From assembly GCA_028583685.1 (NCBI GenBank), contig JAMXIF010001183.1, forward strand, positions 11,402,021 through 11,466,020: DNA of 64,000 nt. Direction: 5' to 3'. Below the pieces are notes generated by a model that ran no database searches, had not been told where the DNA came from, and was given only the letters and a program-made list of their open reading frames with translations. How positions within the stretch are numbered: position 1 is the stretch's first letter; the number at the start of each line of letters is the position of its first letter. Made by a program: the position numbers and the translations under genes. Positions 11,312 through 22,827 of the stretch are shown here, in pieces. Source of the stretch: Petaurus breviceps papuanus. Its lineage: Eukaryota; Chordata; Mammalia; Diprotodontia; Petauridae.

Positions 11312-11508
11312 CTTGAGTTCAAATCTGGCCTCAGACACTCACTAGTTGTATGACCCTGGGCAAGTCACTTAACCCTGTTTGCCTCAGTTCCTCATCTGTA
11401 AAATAAGCCAGAGAAGGAAATGGCAAATGACTCTGGTGTCTTCGCCAAGAAAACCCTGAACAGGGTAACGAAGACTCAGACACAAACAAGCAATGACTCA
11501 ATAACAAA
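11312..11508 (+). mobile_element. MAR1-type SINE, 5'-truncated
   Basis: Starts near the B box ('cttgagttcaaatctggcc') and runs through 'tgggcaagtcacttaaccc' and 'gagaaggaaatggcaaatg' to the tail. The A box end is missing. Confidence 0.85.
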
Positions 11509-11509
11509 A

Positions 11510-12300
11510 TAAGACAGGATGTAATTAATCACTGAAATATATGCTACAGATATATTTTCTTCTCTGCCCCTTCTGCCTCTACCTACTAATGAATATCTAA
11601 TTTAAACCTCTGCAATATCTTGCTTTATGTAAAACCTATATTCTCAGAAGCAATCTAGTGATCACTATGATAATGTTGCTTAGAGATATATGTAAAATAC
11701 TAAGCCCCAGGATGATGGTATAATTTCTAGATTCAAAATATGTTGCATTTTTCTATAGGTAAGGTTGGAAAACAATTAGATTAAGTGCCTAGGTAACATA
11801 AACTTCCCAGATCTCTGATAAATTGCTGCTGCTGGTGATTTTCTGAAAAGATTTAGAAAGGCTTACAAACAAGGATTTCCACAGAAAATGGCTTCTGAGC
11901 AGTAAAGAAAATACAATAAACTCACCAACAGATGGCATGAATGGGATTGAAATATGCATGACAATAATATACCATAGTTTTGGAAAAGAAAAGCTGACCT
12001 TTTGTTACCTGCATCTAATAAAATAAAACTGTTTATTAAACTATCCAAAGGATTAATTAAGGAAAGTTGTTCCTTTTCTTTCTTTTTTTTTTTTTTTAGC
12101 TTAGGGAGTTGCTAGGAGGCTTTGCCTACCATTTAGCAAGTAGACAAAAGGTCAAGAACTGAAAACATAGCTGTGTGGTGAAGTTTCACACAGAAGGAAA
12201 TTGTGTAAATGGTGGCAGAAGGGGGGAGAAGAAATTAAAATGAAAGAACAGCTGTTGGTATAACTACCTTATAAGTGTAAGCTCACTTCTTTCTTTTTGA
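11510..12300. other. Unassigned interval
   Basis: Repeat-poor AT-rich sequence with one T run at 12,083-12,099. No gene or known element was found. Confidence 0.4.
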
Positions 12301-12307
12301 AATTTAT

Positions 12308-12558
12308 TAGTCTCCCAAGTGGTGCAGTGGATAAAGTGCTGGGCCCAAAGTCAGGAAAACCTGAGTTCAAATGGGACCTCAGACACTTACTAGCTGTGTA
12401 AACCCTGGGAAAGTCACTTAATCCTCTTCCCCTCAGTTTCCTCATCTGTAAAATAAGCTGGAGAAGGAAATGGCAAATGGCTCCGGTATCTCTACCAAGA
12501 AAACCCCAAATGGGGTCGTGAAGAGTTGGACAGGACTGCATCACTAAACAACAAGAAG
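12308..12558 (+). mobile_element. MAR1-type SINE
   Basis: 'aagtggtgcagtggataaag', 'cctgagttcaaatgggacc', 'cctcagtttcctcatctg' and 'ccccaaatggggtcgtgaag' appear in the family order. It is near full length. Confidence 0.9.
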
Positions 12559-12689
12559 AAGTCTCCAAAGAGAATAGCAGCCTGCTGTTTATCAGAATTC
12601 TGCTCCTTGCCTGTTATGTTGTTTATCAGTCTGTTGTTTAATGGAATTGTGCCACTTGCCAGCACAAAAATAATAATAACAACAACTGA

Positions 12690-12880
12690 ATGTAGCACTT
12701 AAGTTTACATAATCCTTCACATACATTATTTCATTTGAGCATGAATAACAGGGCCAGTCTACCTTTTTGGCTATATTATTATCAATTGAGCCTAAAAAAT
12801 TGGACCCCTCCAATTCTAAGGATTCCAGGGTATTTCTCTTCTCTGGACTTTAGTTTTCTCATCTGTAAAATGAAGAGGTT
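12690..12880 (+). mobile_element. Degraded MIR fragments
   Basis: 'ttctcatctgtaaaatgaag' near 12,857 is the sense MIR core. The upstream part ('cacatacattatttcatttg') resembles MIR 3' sequence in the opposite sense, so two fragments may be joined. Confidence 0.4.
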
Positions 12881-12992
12881 TAATGCAGCTTTGCCCATAT
12901 CTACATCAGGAAAGACATTTCTGGGAAAACTGGTATATACCTAAATGAATGCTCTGTGATCGGCAAAAACAAACAAGTCTAATCATAGATTT

Positions 12993-13147
12993 CTTTTTTT
13001 TCTTTTTTTTTTTGGAGGGGGAAGGTAGGGAAATTGGGTTTAGTGACTTGCCCAAGGTCACATGGCTAGTGAGTGTTAAGTGTGTGGGTCAGATTTGAAT
13101 TCAGGTCCTTCTGACTCCAGGGATAGTGTACCACCTAGCCACCCCCC
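12993..13147 (-). mobile_element. MAR-type short SINE, antisense, with duplication
   Basis: Starts with a T run, then 'tggagggggaaggtaggg', 'gtgacttgcccaaggtcac' and 'ctccagggatagtgtacc'. Flanked by 'aatcatagattt' (12,981-12,992) and 'aatcatatattt' (13,148-13,159), a 12-bp duplication with one mismatch. Confidence 0.9.
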
Positions 13148-13187
13148 AATCATATATTTCAATGAAATATCTGGGTAGATTGTTATT

Positions 13188-13405
13188 TCCAAAAAAAATA
13201 CTAGAGTTGAAAGAGATCTGAAAAATCAACTAGTCTAATCCCATCACTATATGGATGAAGAAACTGAGACCACGGAAGGTAGTGTTTGACCTAAGGTCAT
13301 GCAATGGATATTTGGCAGACCAGGATCTCAACACCAGGTCTTTTGAAAGGTCTAATGTTACCATTAGATTTGGACTCCTGGATTTGAACTCAGAGTTCCT
13401 GTGTT
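13188..13405 (-). mobile_element. MIR, antisense
   Basis: 'gagttgaaagagatctgaaa', 'gatgaagaaactgagacc' and 'ctaaggtcatgcaatgg' follow antisense MIR order. Confidence 0.65.
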
Positions 13406-14860
13406 TTTACTTCAAGAGAAAAGGAGGAAAGTCTCCATTCATTGAGTGAATACTCTGTGGCAAACTTATAGTATAGAAAGACATGAAAAAAGAGTCACAT
13501 AGGACTGAGAGGCATGGATAGCGATCCATCACTGGATGGATCATCCACATTAGTGACAGCACAGATCTAAATATTCCCCCCAAGGCAGAGTACACTGCTC
13601 CTTCTGTATAGACTAGGTGTCTAATAAATGCTTGTTGTCTCTGGGTCTTTCTCTTGTTTTTGGCATAGCTTTAAAAAAAAGATTCTTTCTAAGCCTTAGC
13701 TCTTCAAGCTATTCTAATAGGTCCATGGTATTCTTCTGTTCTCCCTCTGGTCTTGTGTTAGTTCTGTGTTAAAAAATTCATCTACCAGTCTCCTATGTTG
13801 CTTCTTCCTTCCCAGAAGTCTTTATTTTGTCCATGCACTCAGTTTCAATGCTTTATTGGGTAAAGTAGGAATAGAAAATATAAATTATGTGCTAAGAGCC
13901 ATAACAAAGAAAAAGGCAAGGAAGAAGGAAAGATCAGTAGGAAACAGCATCAATACTAACATCAGGCTTGTCTGAATTCTGTATCTGTTTTTCTCATTTA
14001 CTCCTTTCCTTTCTGCCAGTTTTATATTATTTTGTATCATTTTTCTATTATATTCTTGCCTGCTCCCGGCTACTTTCTGCCCATCCTCCTACTTTCAAGA
14101 AAGTTCAAGTATTTAATTTGGTTGGAAACTACTAGAAAAGCTGATTGGTAATTTATTTCTTTAACTTCTTGAAAACATTTGTTCTCTGGGATCCTTGAGG
14201 CATGCAACCTGTCTATTCCTGTCACTCAAAACCTTTCTAGAAGAACCTCAACTAAAATTTCCACTTGGGGATCATTACTGAGGGGCATCCAAGTGGATAA
14301 AACACTGGGAAGCCTACAGCCAAGGAGATGTACTGATGCTATACATTCTGGGAAGAAAAGAGGGCTGGGACCAGAGGATGCAAATCAATCTCAAAACTGG
14401 GCGGTAAGACAAGCTCACTCATGCAAGCCGGCTGTTTGTCTCTCATTTTATATCATTATTTGACATTTATAAAATTGTAAAAGTCTAAGTGAGTTACAAA
14501 AACACTTCTGATCCAAGAGTGCAATCCCCTTGGAAACATCCCCTTGCCATGTGTAGGCATGCCCTTACAATTCAGACATTTGGCTTGGTTCATTGGTTGG
14601 AACACTGATTCATTGAAGATGTCTGAAGTTTTCTTTCTTAACTAGAATGTGTGTATCCTAAAAGAAAGGTGGGTGTTTTAATAACAGCAGGTGTGTTCTT
14701 CCAGCAAATAATTTCTACCCTTGGTGAGTCTTTCACTATGGGGAGTGCCATGATATTTATTTATCTTTCCTCTTCCTTTCCAAATGCAAGAAATAAAAAA
14801 TTTCACTTATCAAAGTCTTTCCTGTGCAATCTCAGAGGAGGCTGCAAAGTCATGGGCTGA
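13405..14860. other. Unassigned interval
   Basis: Mostly unique-looking. A worn L2-type end ('ctaataaatgcttgttg') is near 13,620, and a SINE-like start ('aggggcatccaagtggataa') is near 14,281 but does not continue. No coding signal. Confidence 0.4.
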
Positions 14861-15240
14861 GTAAATAAATAGGACAGATGTCCAACCTCGAACATAAATG
14901 AGGTAGGAGGAAAAACAAGCCAAATGTACTGAAGATATTAAGACAAAAGGTGCCATTTCCCAATTCCAGGCTTATTAATTAAAACTAAAATTAAAATTAT
15001 GTAGGATCACTCATTAAGCCTTTAATTTAAGCACAGACTGACAAAACTAATTGTACTAAAAATCTCCCACAGCTGTTCCCTGCTGGCCTCTGCAATATGC
15101 TGGAATAAATCCCAACGGACCTGCCAAATGAGTGTGTGTTGTCTACAGTAGTGACAAGTTATCTCATTCTATGGCTTCCTTCTGAAAGATTGGTCTGAAG
15201 TGATGAGAAGCATGCATTCTTTTCCTTACTCATCTGGAGA
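14860..15240. promoter_or_regulatory. Candidate conserved noncoding block (AT/homeodomain-rich)
   Basis: Free of recognisable repeats. It contains 'attaattaaaactaaaatta', 'cctttaatttaagc' and 'aactaattgta', giving a cluster of TAAT/ATTA cores next to a mixed-composition segment ('cctgctggcctctgcaatat'). This is the look of a developmental enhancer, but the call rests on composition alone. Confidence 0.25.
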
Positions 15241-15267
15241 GTGATGATTAGTTCCTGGGTTTTGTGG

Positions 15268-15500
15268 TAAAGTATATAGAGTGATTGGAATAAGGAAGAC
15301 TAGACTTCAAATCTGGCCTTAGATGTTTATTAGAAACCTCAGATTAAATCACCAAACCTCTGCCTACCTCAGTTTCCTCAACTGTAAAATGGGGATAATA
15401 ATGGCACCTATCACCTAGGGTTGTTGCAAGGATTAAATGAGATAAATATTTTGCACAGTGTCCAGTACACACTAGGCACCATATAAGTACTGAATAAACA
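15268..15500 (+). mobile_element. MIR/MAR-type SINE with L2-like tail
   Basis: 'cctcagtttcctcaactg', 'ggggataataatggcaccta', 'ggttgttgcaaggattaaat' and 'gtccagtacacactaggc' give the MIR core followed by its 3' end. Confidence 0.8.
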
Positions 15501-15574
15501 GGACAGATACCCAAGTTGTAACATTAATGAAGAAATTTCTTTCCCTCTTTTCCAATGTGTTTTGGGATTGTTAC

Positions 15575-15750
15575 AGGATCATAAGATTTAAAGCTGGAAG
15601 AGATCTTATAGATCATTTCATCTAATCCATAGGCTGAATAAATTAAGGCACAGAAAAGCTGAGTTTCCTAATGAAACATAAGAACTTGGATTGAAACTAA
15701 GTTCTTTGACTCTTCTCTGATTCAGTATGGTACAGTAGAAAGAACGATGA
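15575..15750 (-). mobile_element. MIR-type SINE, antisense
   Basis: 'aaagctggaagagatcttat' and 'taaggcacagaaaagctgag' mark an antisense MIR-like copy. Confidence 0.6.
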
Positions 15751-15765
15751 TCTGGGAGTTAGAAG

Positions 15766-16031
15766 CTGTCGTTCAATCATTCAGTTGTGTCTGAACTGAC
15801 ATGACCCTATGGATTTTGTCCATAGAGTTTTATTGGCAAAAATACTGGAATGGTGTGCCATTTTCTTCTTCAGTGCATGCCTATTTTACAGATGAGGAAC
15901 TGAAGCAAATAGGGGTTAAGTGATTTGCCCAGGATCACACAGCCAAGTAAGGGTCTGAGGTCACAATTGAATTCAGATCTTCCTCACTCCAGATTGGGTA
16001 CTCTATTTGCTGGACCACCTCACTGCTTCTC
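15766..16031 (-). mobile_element. MAR1-type SINE, antisense, full-length form
   Basis: Begins with tail-side 'gttcaatcattcagttgtgt', passes 'aaaatactggaatggtgtgc' and 'ttacagatgaggaactgaag', and ends with the antisense tRNA-like head 'ctggaccacctcactgc'. Confidence 0.85.
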
Positions 16032-16049
16032 TCCTGCCAAATATTTGTT

Positions 16050-16225
16050 ACTTGTAAGCCATAGTCAAAAGACTTGGGTTCAAATTCCACCTCTGCTACT
16101 TAAATCTTATGTTACCTACAGCCAATTAAGCAACCTATCTAGGCTTCAATTTCACCATGTATAAAATGAAAGGATTAGATTAGATTAGATCCCTTTAAAC
16201 TCTTCTTCTATGATCTATGGTCCAA
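16050..16225 (+). mobile_element. MIR-type SINE
   Basis: 'gacttgggttcaaattccac' and 'atgtataaaatgaaaggatt' give the core. A short (gatta)n expansion lies at 16,172-16,191. Confidence 0.6.
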
Positions 16226-17220
16226 CATTTTACTTTGTATCTCTTTGCATTTCTTAGTATAGGATGTTGCATCTGGTATTCAACTAGTAAGCTTTTGTTG
16301 TATGCATGATAATAATTCATCTCTGAGATTTAATTGAGTTTTTATTATGTACAGAACACTGCATATTATAAACATTTTGGTGTAAGGGACTTTCCTTTCC
16401 ATGAATCTACTAGAGAAACATCATGATGGAATCTAGTGCTTAGATTCATGTACTGCCCAATAAGGAAATCTGAAATTTCAGCCATAGTCACTAATTTGCT
16501 AACTTGAGTTTATAATTTAATATTTTTACCTTTGTTTCTGTTTTTTCTTAAGTTGACAATATGTTTCTGTATCTCATTAGATACAATTGGTTTTTCTCCC
16601 CCCCCCCCCCCCCCCAAAGTGGTATGATCCTTTACACAAAAACATCATGAACCTTTTTAACTATAGGAACATTCTTAGTGTGCTGGGTTTTTCCATTTTG
16701 ACTTTTCTGGTCTGATACAATTGTAGAGCAAGAATGGAAATGCCCATATTTCACTAGGTACTGAGAACTGTGTGCTATGTGTTAAATATTCCTTTCTGGT
16801 TTGTTTCACTGCCACTTTCAAAAAAGTATTGGGTTTAAAAAAATACTTTAAGTAAAAGTTGGTGGAGAAACTACAGTTAACTGATAAAATCTTAATGCCA
16901 ACGTACATATGCTTGCTTTCTATGGGAAGTGGTTTTGCACATTAGCTATTTTGCAGACTAATGAAACTCAGAATATTTAGGGCTTGATGCATTAAATATG
17001 CATTATTAACATTTTGATTAACAGGAATCACTTACAAGATACCAAAAATAGACTTAAGTAGCCTCTGAGAATATGACTATTTGCTTATAATGTTTTCATG
17101 AGAAGAGAAAAGGAAAAATGAACTTATGCATTCCTATGGTTTCCAGCTATCACCTCTATTAAGATAACTTTGAAATCTACCTTATGCCATCTTAATTTCT
17201 AACTACCTATATAGAATGTC
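16225..17220. other. Unassigned interval with a C18 run and POU-like motifs
   Basis: Holds an 18-base C homopolymer (16,598-16,615). The part from 16,860 to 17,140 is repeat-free and includes two 'atgcatta' motifs around 16,987-17,005. No gene evidence. Confidence 0.4.
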
Positions 17221-17221
17221 A

Positions 17222-17475
17222 GGGGCAGCTAGGTGGCACAGTGGATAGAGCGTTAGGCTTAGAATCAGAAACTTATCTTCAAGAATTCAAATTTAGTCTA
17301 AAGATACTTAGTAGCTGTGTAACCCTAGGCAAGTCACTTAATCCTGTTTGCCTCAGTTTCCTCATCTGTAAAATGAACTGGAATAGTAAATGGCAAAACC
17401 ATTCCAGCATCTTTGCTAAGAAAAATGCAAATGGGGTCATGAAGGATCAGACACAACCAAAATGACTGAACAAAT
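17222..17475 (+). mobile_element. MAR1-type SINE
   Basis: Starts 'ggggcagctaggtggcacag' and includes the subfamily insert 'aacttatcttcaagaattc' before the core. The copies at 33,807 and 40,627 share that insert. Confidence 0.9.
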
Positions 17476-17791
17476 ATAGGATTGTCTCCATTTGGAGGTT
17501 TGTCTGCCACCATTTCAGACTCACTACATCTAAAACTGAAATCACCATCATAAACAAATTTGTTTCCCCTTCCAAAATTAGAACTAGTGAAGTCATATTT
17601 GACACTTCTCATTCTCCCTCTATATATGTTACTAGGAGCTATGTTCAGATCCTCCCTCTGATAATCACTGCTTGCTTACAGTTAATAAACGGCAGATATG
17701 GAACTCAAACTAAAGTTTTCTAAAACCAGGTTGGGAGCTAGAACATTCTCAGGTCAAATGATTAGTAACTATTTATTATTAATTGCCTACT

Positions 17792-17975
17792 ACAGTGTAG
17801 TGGATAGAGAGCTGCCTTTGGAGCCACGAAAACCTGAATTCAGGTCCTGGCTCTGACACCTACTTACCATGTGACTTTGAGCAAATCACTCATCCTCTCA
17901 GTTCTATGAGTTGCAGAGAGGGTGCCCACCTTTATTGGTAGAGTGAATTCTACTGGAATGAATCCATAAGTCCAG
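17792..17975 (+). mobile_element. Marsupial tRNA-derived SINE ('taagtt/tgcagag' body)
   Basis: 'gtagtggatagagagctgcc', 'gaattcaggtcctggctctg', 'gagttgcagagagggtgcc' and 'cctttattggtagagtg' are present in order. Confidence 0.8.
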
Positions 17976-18299
17976 TACTTCTCCCTATAGGAGTATGTAG
18001 TCCAGAGGGAAAATGAAATGTGGATTTTGATATTAAAGTAGCTCTCTACAGAAACAAAGGCAGGCCTAAATAATTTGAAAAATATCAATTGCTCATGGAT
18101 AGGATGAGTCAATGTAATAAAAATAACAATACTGTACTACCTTAATTACATTACCTATTCAATTATAAGAGTGAAAGGTACTACTCTGGACCATTTTCAA
18201 ATTTTCCTACTTTAAAGAGCCCCATGTTTATAGTTACATATATAGGGATTTGACAATAAACCAGGTTCTTGACTCATAGTTTTATCACCAATGGCCAGC

Positions 18300-18480
18300 T
18301 AAGTTGCTCTTCCTTACTCTCGTCTACCCAATTTACTGCTGCCAAATTAATCTCCCTAAAACAACTCTTTTCAGCATGCCTCTCATGTTAAAGAGTCTGC
18401 AGAGATTCTCTATTTCCTCCCATGTCAATTTCAAATAGAAATCCCTCTTTCTCATTTGTAATCATGTGTATACACTTTTT
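18300..18480 (+). mobile_element. L2 segment upstream of the 3' end
   Basis: 'ctgccaaattaatctcccta' and 'ttctctatttcctcccatg' match the sense L2 region that precedes the tail. The tail itself is absent. Confidence 0.55.
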
Positions 18481-18504
18481 TCTTGGTGATAGATCAGCAT
18501 CATA

Positions 18505-18780
18505 GGCAGCAAGGTGGCTTGGTGAATAGAGTATGGGACTTGAAGTTAGGAAGACAAGTTTAATTCTCCCCCAGATGCTAACCTTGAAACTTTGGACAAG
18601 TCACATAACATCTGTCTGCCTCAGTTTCTTCATCTGTAAAATGCAGATAATAAAAGCCTCTATGTGCCAGGGTTATTGTGCAGATAAAATAATATTCAAA
18701 AGGCCCTTTGTAAACCTTAAAGAGCTATGTAAATGCTTACTATTATTACTACTACCATTATTATTATTACTAATAAATTG
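18505..18780 (+). mobile_element. MIR/MAR-type SINE with (ATT)n end
   Basis: 'gcagcaaggtggcttggtga', 'ctcagtttcttcatctgtaa', 'ggccctttgtaaaccttaaa' and a terminal (att)n expansion make a nearly complete copy. Confidence 0.8.
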
Positions 18781-18929
18781 GGAATCAGTATCTTGGAAAT
18801 GAAATGGTCAACCATTCCAGTATCTTCACAAGAAAACAGCATGGATATTGTTGGTATGCTCTGGTCCATGGGGTCACAAAGAGTAAGAAATAATTGTACA
18901 ACTGAAAAATAACAACAACAACATGCTTG

Positions 18930-19330
18930 GAATTACTCTGAATTTGGAGTCAAAAGACCTGACTGGGAAACCTAGCTCTGTTATTAATTACCTGTGTGAC
19001 CTTGGGCAAATCACTTAACCTCTCCAGCACACTGGCTCTCCTCTGTAAAAAGAGAGAGACACTAGTGGATAGAGCGTCAGCCCTGGAGTCAGGAGGACCT
19101 GAGTTCAAATGGCTTCAGACGCTTGATATGCTTACTAGCTCTGTGACTTTGGGCAAGTCACTTAACAATTGCCCCCCAAAAAGCAAAGAGAGAGAGAGAC
19201 AGAGCCTCCACATGAGGTTGCAACCCACAGTTTAAGAAACCCTGAAAGGGTTGCAAGTAGAAAAAGTTTGAGGAGCTCTAGACTTGATTACCACTAAGGT
19301 CTCTTCCCAGCTTTAAATCTGTTACCCTGT
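18930..19330 (+). mobile_element. MIR-type SINE split by a younger SINE
   Basis: The first half ('ctgtgtgaccttgggcaaat') stops near 19,061. The end block 'aaggtctcttcccagcttta' resumes near 19,296, after the inserted SINE and about 100 bp of other sequence. Confidence 0.6.
19062..19190 (+). mobile_element. MAR-type short SINE, nested
   Basis: 'actagtggatagagcgtcag', 'gagtcaggaggacctgagtt' and 'ttgggcaagtcacttaac', ending in an A/G-rich tail. 'aaagagagagac'-like sequence on both sides suggests a target duplication, but simple AG repeats make that uncertain. Confidence 0.75.
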
Positions 19331-19659
19331 GATCCCCTTATGGTGCCATTTTCCATATGGTCTCTCAAGACAACATAAGCTGGTACCAGCTGTATGCATA
19401 AAGATAAGCTATAGAAATTTTGATCCCCTGAATGAAAATGGAAAGATAAGGTTAACTTCTTAAATATACGATGGCTGTAAGTAAACAGTTTCAGTAGAAT
19501 TGGCAGCTTCTAAAAAGAGAATTATCCTCATATTCCTAGCTCGTGCTCCATGAATGTGAAAAACAGCTAAAAAAAACCAACCTAAAGTAATGTATTAATG
19601 CTCAAAAATCTGTGCCTTTGTCATTGTAGAGACTCTCTCTATTAATGTAGATCATAAAC

Positions 19660-19820
19660 CACGTATAATTCAGTCTTGGAGACATTCCCGAAGCTTAGAG
19701 AGAATTACTTGCACATGGGCACATAGCAGGGAAGTATCAGAGGCAAGGTTTGAACCCAGGCCTTCCTAAATCCAAATTCTGAATTCCGTCTATTCTGTGA
19801 CACTTTATCCATGGTGGCAT
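19660..19820 (-). mobile_element. MIR, antisense
   Basis: 'gcaaggtttgaacccaggcc' with 'gcacatagcagggaag' upstream is antisense MIR. Confidence 0.65.
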
Positions 19821-20355
19821 AATGTTGGATACAATTAGACATATGGATGAAATGAGAAAAGAAGTAAATATATTTGCCTCATATGGGTACCCACTAGGAA
19901 TGTAAATTGGCTAGCATACCCCCTAGACAACACAGACTTCTGACTCTGGTCCTGGAATGATGCAGACATTAAATTCTCACTCATCTATTCATTTTTAGAT
20001 AGATAGAAAACTACATGGGTACTTTTTTTTTTTTTGCAGAATTACACATCTACTTTGATTTAATTTTCCTTATTTTGTTCAATTTCCCAGACCGTGATCA
20101 ACCTCCTGATGTGATTTCTATTTTCAATTCCATTTTCCCTAGCCTTGATGTGTCTTGGCAACAGAAATGCTATTGCCTCTTTCTCCATTAAGTCAGATGA
20201 ACCCATCACTTCAACCTAGATTCTAATCAACTGAACAGGACCAAACAAAAACAATTGGTATTTCGTGTATGAAAGCAAAACAAGCATCAGTCATGACCAA
20301 TGCTTGAACTATCCATTCAAGAATCAAGTATTGCTAAAAAATACCTACTGGGCAC
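19820..20355. other. Unassigned interval
   Basis: No element is recognised apart from a T13 run near 20,023. Confidence 0.4.
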
Positions 20356-20359
20356 AACA

Positions 20360-20755
20360 CAGTCAATCAACAAATATTTGTTAAGCACTTGCTATGTGCT
20401 AGACATTGTGCCAGGCACTGGCAATACAAATGTAAGTAGAAAGAAAAACAGTCCCTGCCTTCAAGTAGCTTACATTCCAATGGGGTAACACAATACATAA
20501 AAGGAAACTGAAAAGGAGAGTGGAAAAACAAAGTGGGCATAGCCTGGAGAGAAGTGAGCCATGACTAATCTAGGGGCTTCCCTTAAATGGAGGTTCTGAG
20601 ATTGCTTAAATGGGAAGAACCAATCCAATCAGAGGGACAGGCTACAGGGGAGGAGAATACCTTTAAGGTGTGAATTCCAGGGTTGGAGTGAGACTTCAGA
20701 AGAAAAACTGGGTCTTAGTAGAGGAAGTCAGGAGTGCATCCTGGAAAAGAGAGGT
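20360..20755 (-). mobile_element. L2 3' end and adjoining sequence, antisense
   Basis: 'ttgttaagcacttgctatgt', 'cattgtgccaggcactgg' and 'ccttcaagtagcttacattc' are clear antisense L2 tail. Purine-rich text beyond 20,480 is a diverged continuation. Confidence 0.8.
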
Positions 20756-20895
20756 CAAATCCTGGCTGTGCCACTTAAAATCTGTCTGATGTTGTCTAAT
20801 ATTCTGGATCTCAGTCTCACATATAGAATGAACGAATTGGACTAGGTGACCTCTCAGGTTGCTTGTAGCTCTAAATCTATGATCCTTCAGTCCTA
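20755..20895 (+). mobile_element. MIR-type SINE 3' half
   Basis: 'ggactaggtgacctctcagg' and 'gctctaaatctatgatcc' form the characteristic end. Confidence 0.65.
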
Positions 20896-21810
20896 CTTGT
20901 TAATACACTGTGCTCTCAGAAGCACAAAGAAGATATGAAGTGATGAACAAAGACAGGAGGGAGTATTAGATGTGTGTATAGGGAGCAAAGACAAACAGTA
21001 AGAGGTTCGGAGGAGAAGAATCACTGAGGGAAATGAACAAAACTATTCTCTATGTCAAGGAATTGGTTAACTTGTGAGATATAGCTATACTGAGGCACAT
21101 CAAGATTTTTTCAAAAACAATTTTTGAAAAGAGAAAAAAGTTTGGATAGGCATGGAGTTGTAAAGTACTCAATGGAGGACTAGAATGTTAGAAAAGACAA
21201 TTATATTTTATCTGGAGTTCTGATTACCATGGCAATTGCTTACAAGATGCACGGGAGTGAAATTTGGCTAAAGTCATGGAAAACAATTAAAGATCTATCT
21301 GCTTTAATTTATGTACAAGGTTACATAAATTAAGAGAAAAAGTAAAATCTGATAGACGCCGGGAAGAGAACTGGCAGGATTTTTGTGACTGATTAGATTT
21401 AGGGTGCAAAGTAGGAAGAGTTAAATATGATTCCAAAATTGGGAGCTGAATGCTCTGGGATAGAAGAGGGCATGATTTTTTAACAATTCCCAATCTACGT
21501 ACACCTTCAAATAAAGGCTAAATGACCACTTATGTGGAATGTGGGAGAGAAAATTCTTCCATGGCTGGCTGACATCTGAAGTCATTTCCACTGGGAAAAG
21601 GGTTTTGAATGTCTTCTGGGGGGGGGGGTAGAGAAGGGAAAAGGGGAAAGGGGCAGATGAGTTACCTTTGTTGCCTAGATAAGGTCAGAAATGAAATATT
21701 TTCTCACTCTTTATTCCATGTTAATTTCTATATTGGACAAAACTTAAGAAATACTAAATAGATGAGTTATATTCATGGGAAAAGATGGCCAGATAAAAAA
21801 TTATCCCAAT
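20895..21810. other. Unassigned interval
   Basis: Includes a G11 run at 21,618-21,628. The first part may be L2-like, being purine-rich. No gene evidence. Confidence 0.35.
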
Positions 21811-21955
21811 TTTCAAGATAATGCAATGCAGTCCCAAAGAAATAAATGTGATTGACTAACCATGTGCCCTTAAGGTCACATGGTTTGCAAGGGGTCAAGA
21901 TGAGACTCAAATTTCAAAATGCTAGGGCAGTGTTTTCTGCTATACCATATTGAGA
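21810..21955 (-). mobile_element. MIR remnant, antisense
   Basis: 'ccttaaggtcacatggtttg' with a 'tactttcccag'-less worn 3' side. Heavily diverged. Confidence 0.45.
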
Positions 21956-22204
21956 GAGAGGGTGAGTTGAATGGGTCAGGAGTCAAAGTTTAGGAGTAAA
22001 GACACTGATAAAGAGCATAGAAAAAGAAGACAAATAAAGCTATTGGAATTTCTACATAATATTAACTCCAACAAGTATGGATTGATAAAATGAAAACTCT
22101 ATCCTGCTTGGCAATAGTTTAAAAGAAAGTATATCCACACACTTAGGTATATACAAGGTATATATGTTTGCAGTTTTAAGTTTCATATACATGTATCAAC
22201 ACAC

Positions 22205-22560
22205 AGGTAACATCTCAACCCTGGGAAGTAGGGAGTACAGGTATCATTACACCCATTTTTACAGATGAGTATAGTTGAGTATATGAATGGTAGTCAGAAA
22301 ACCTGAGTTTAAATCCTAGCTCTATCACTTTATATATGACCTTGAGCAAGTCACTAAACCATTCTGGGTCTAAGTTTGTCATCTGTAAAATGAGAAGGTT
22401 GGAGTCAGGGCCCTCTTGGGTCATCTATAGCTCTCAATCTATAATCTTACAGTTTTATGACCTGTAAATAGTCACACGGTTAATAAGGGTAGGGCAGGAT
22501 ATAAACCCAGGACTTACTGACATCAGATCTAACACTAACTTCAACATCTAATATCATACC
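22205..22560 (-). mobile_element. MIR, antisense, split by another MIR
   Basis: The first part ('acacccatttttacagatga') ends at about 22,262, and the second ('aatagtcacacggttaataa', 'ataaacccaggacttac') resumes near 22,448. The two halves belong to one antisense MIR. Confidence 0.6.
22263..22447 (+). mobile_element. MIR-type SINE nested in an antisense MIR
   Basis: 'aaacctgagtttaaatccta', 'gagcaagtcactaaaccatt' and 'gtcatctgtaaaatgagaag' are in sense order. It sits between the two halves of an older antisense copy. Confidence 0.7.
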
Positions 22561-22827
22561 CCAAAGGTTTCAACAGGTTACAATGATCAATCAAATCTGA
22601 TAAGATGAAATTCAGCAGCCCTGACCTTGAGTTAAAATTCAACTGCATGAGTGTAAGATAGAGATAGACATTCACATATTGAAGAACTGAGGGTTTATTG
22701 GATTATAAATTCAATGAATCAACATTATGAGAAAAGCCAGAAAAGTGCATGCAGCCTATGGATACAAAACAGAAGTAACTGTACTGGAACAAGGCAGACT
22801 ACGAACTTCAGCAATAGTGAGGACGTA

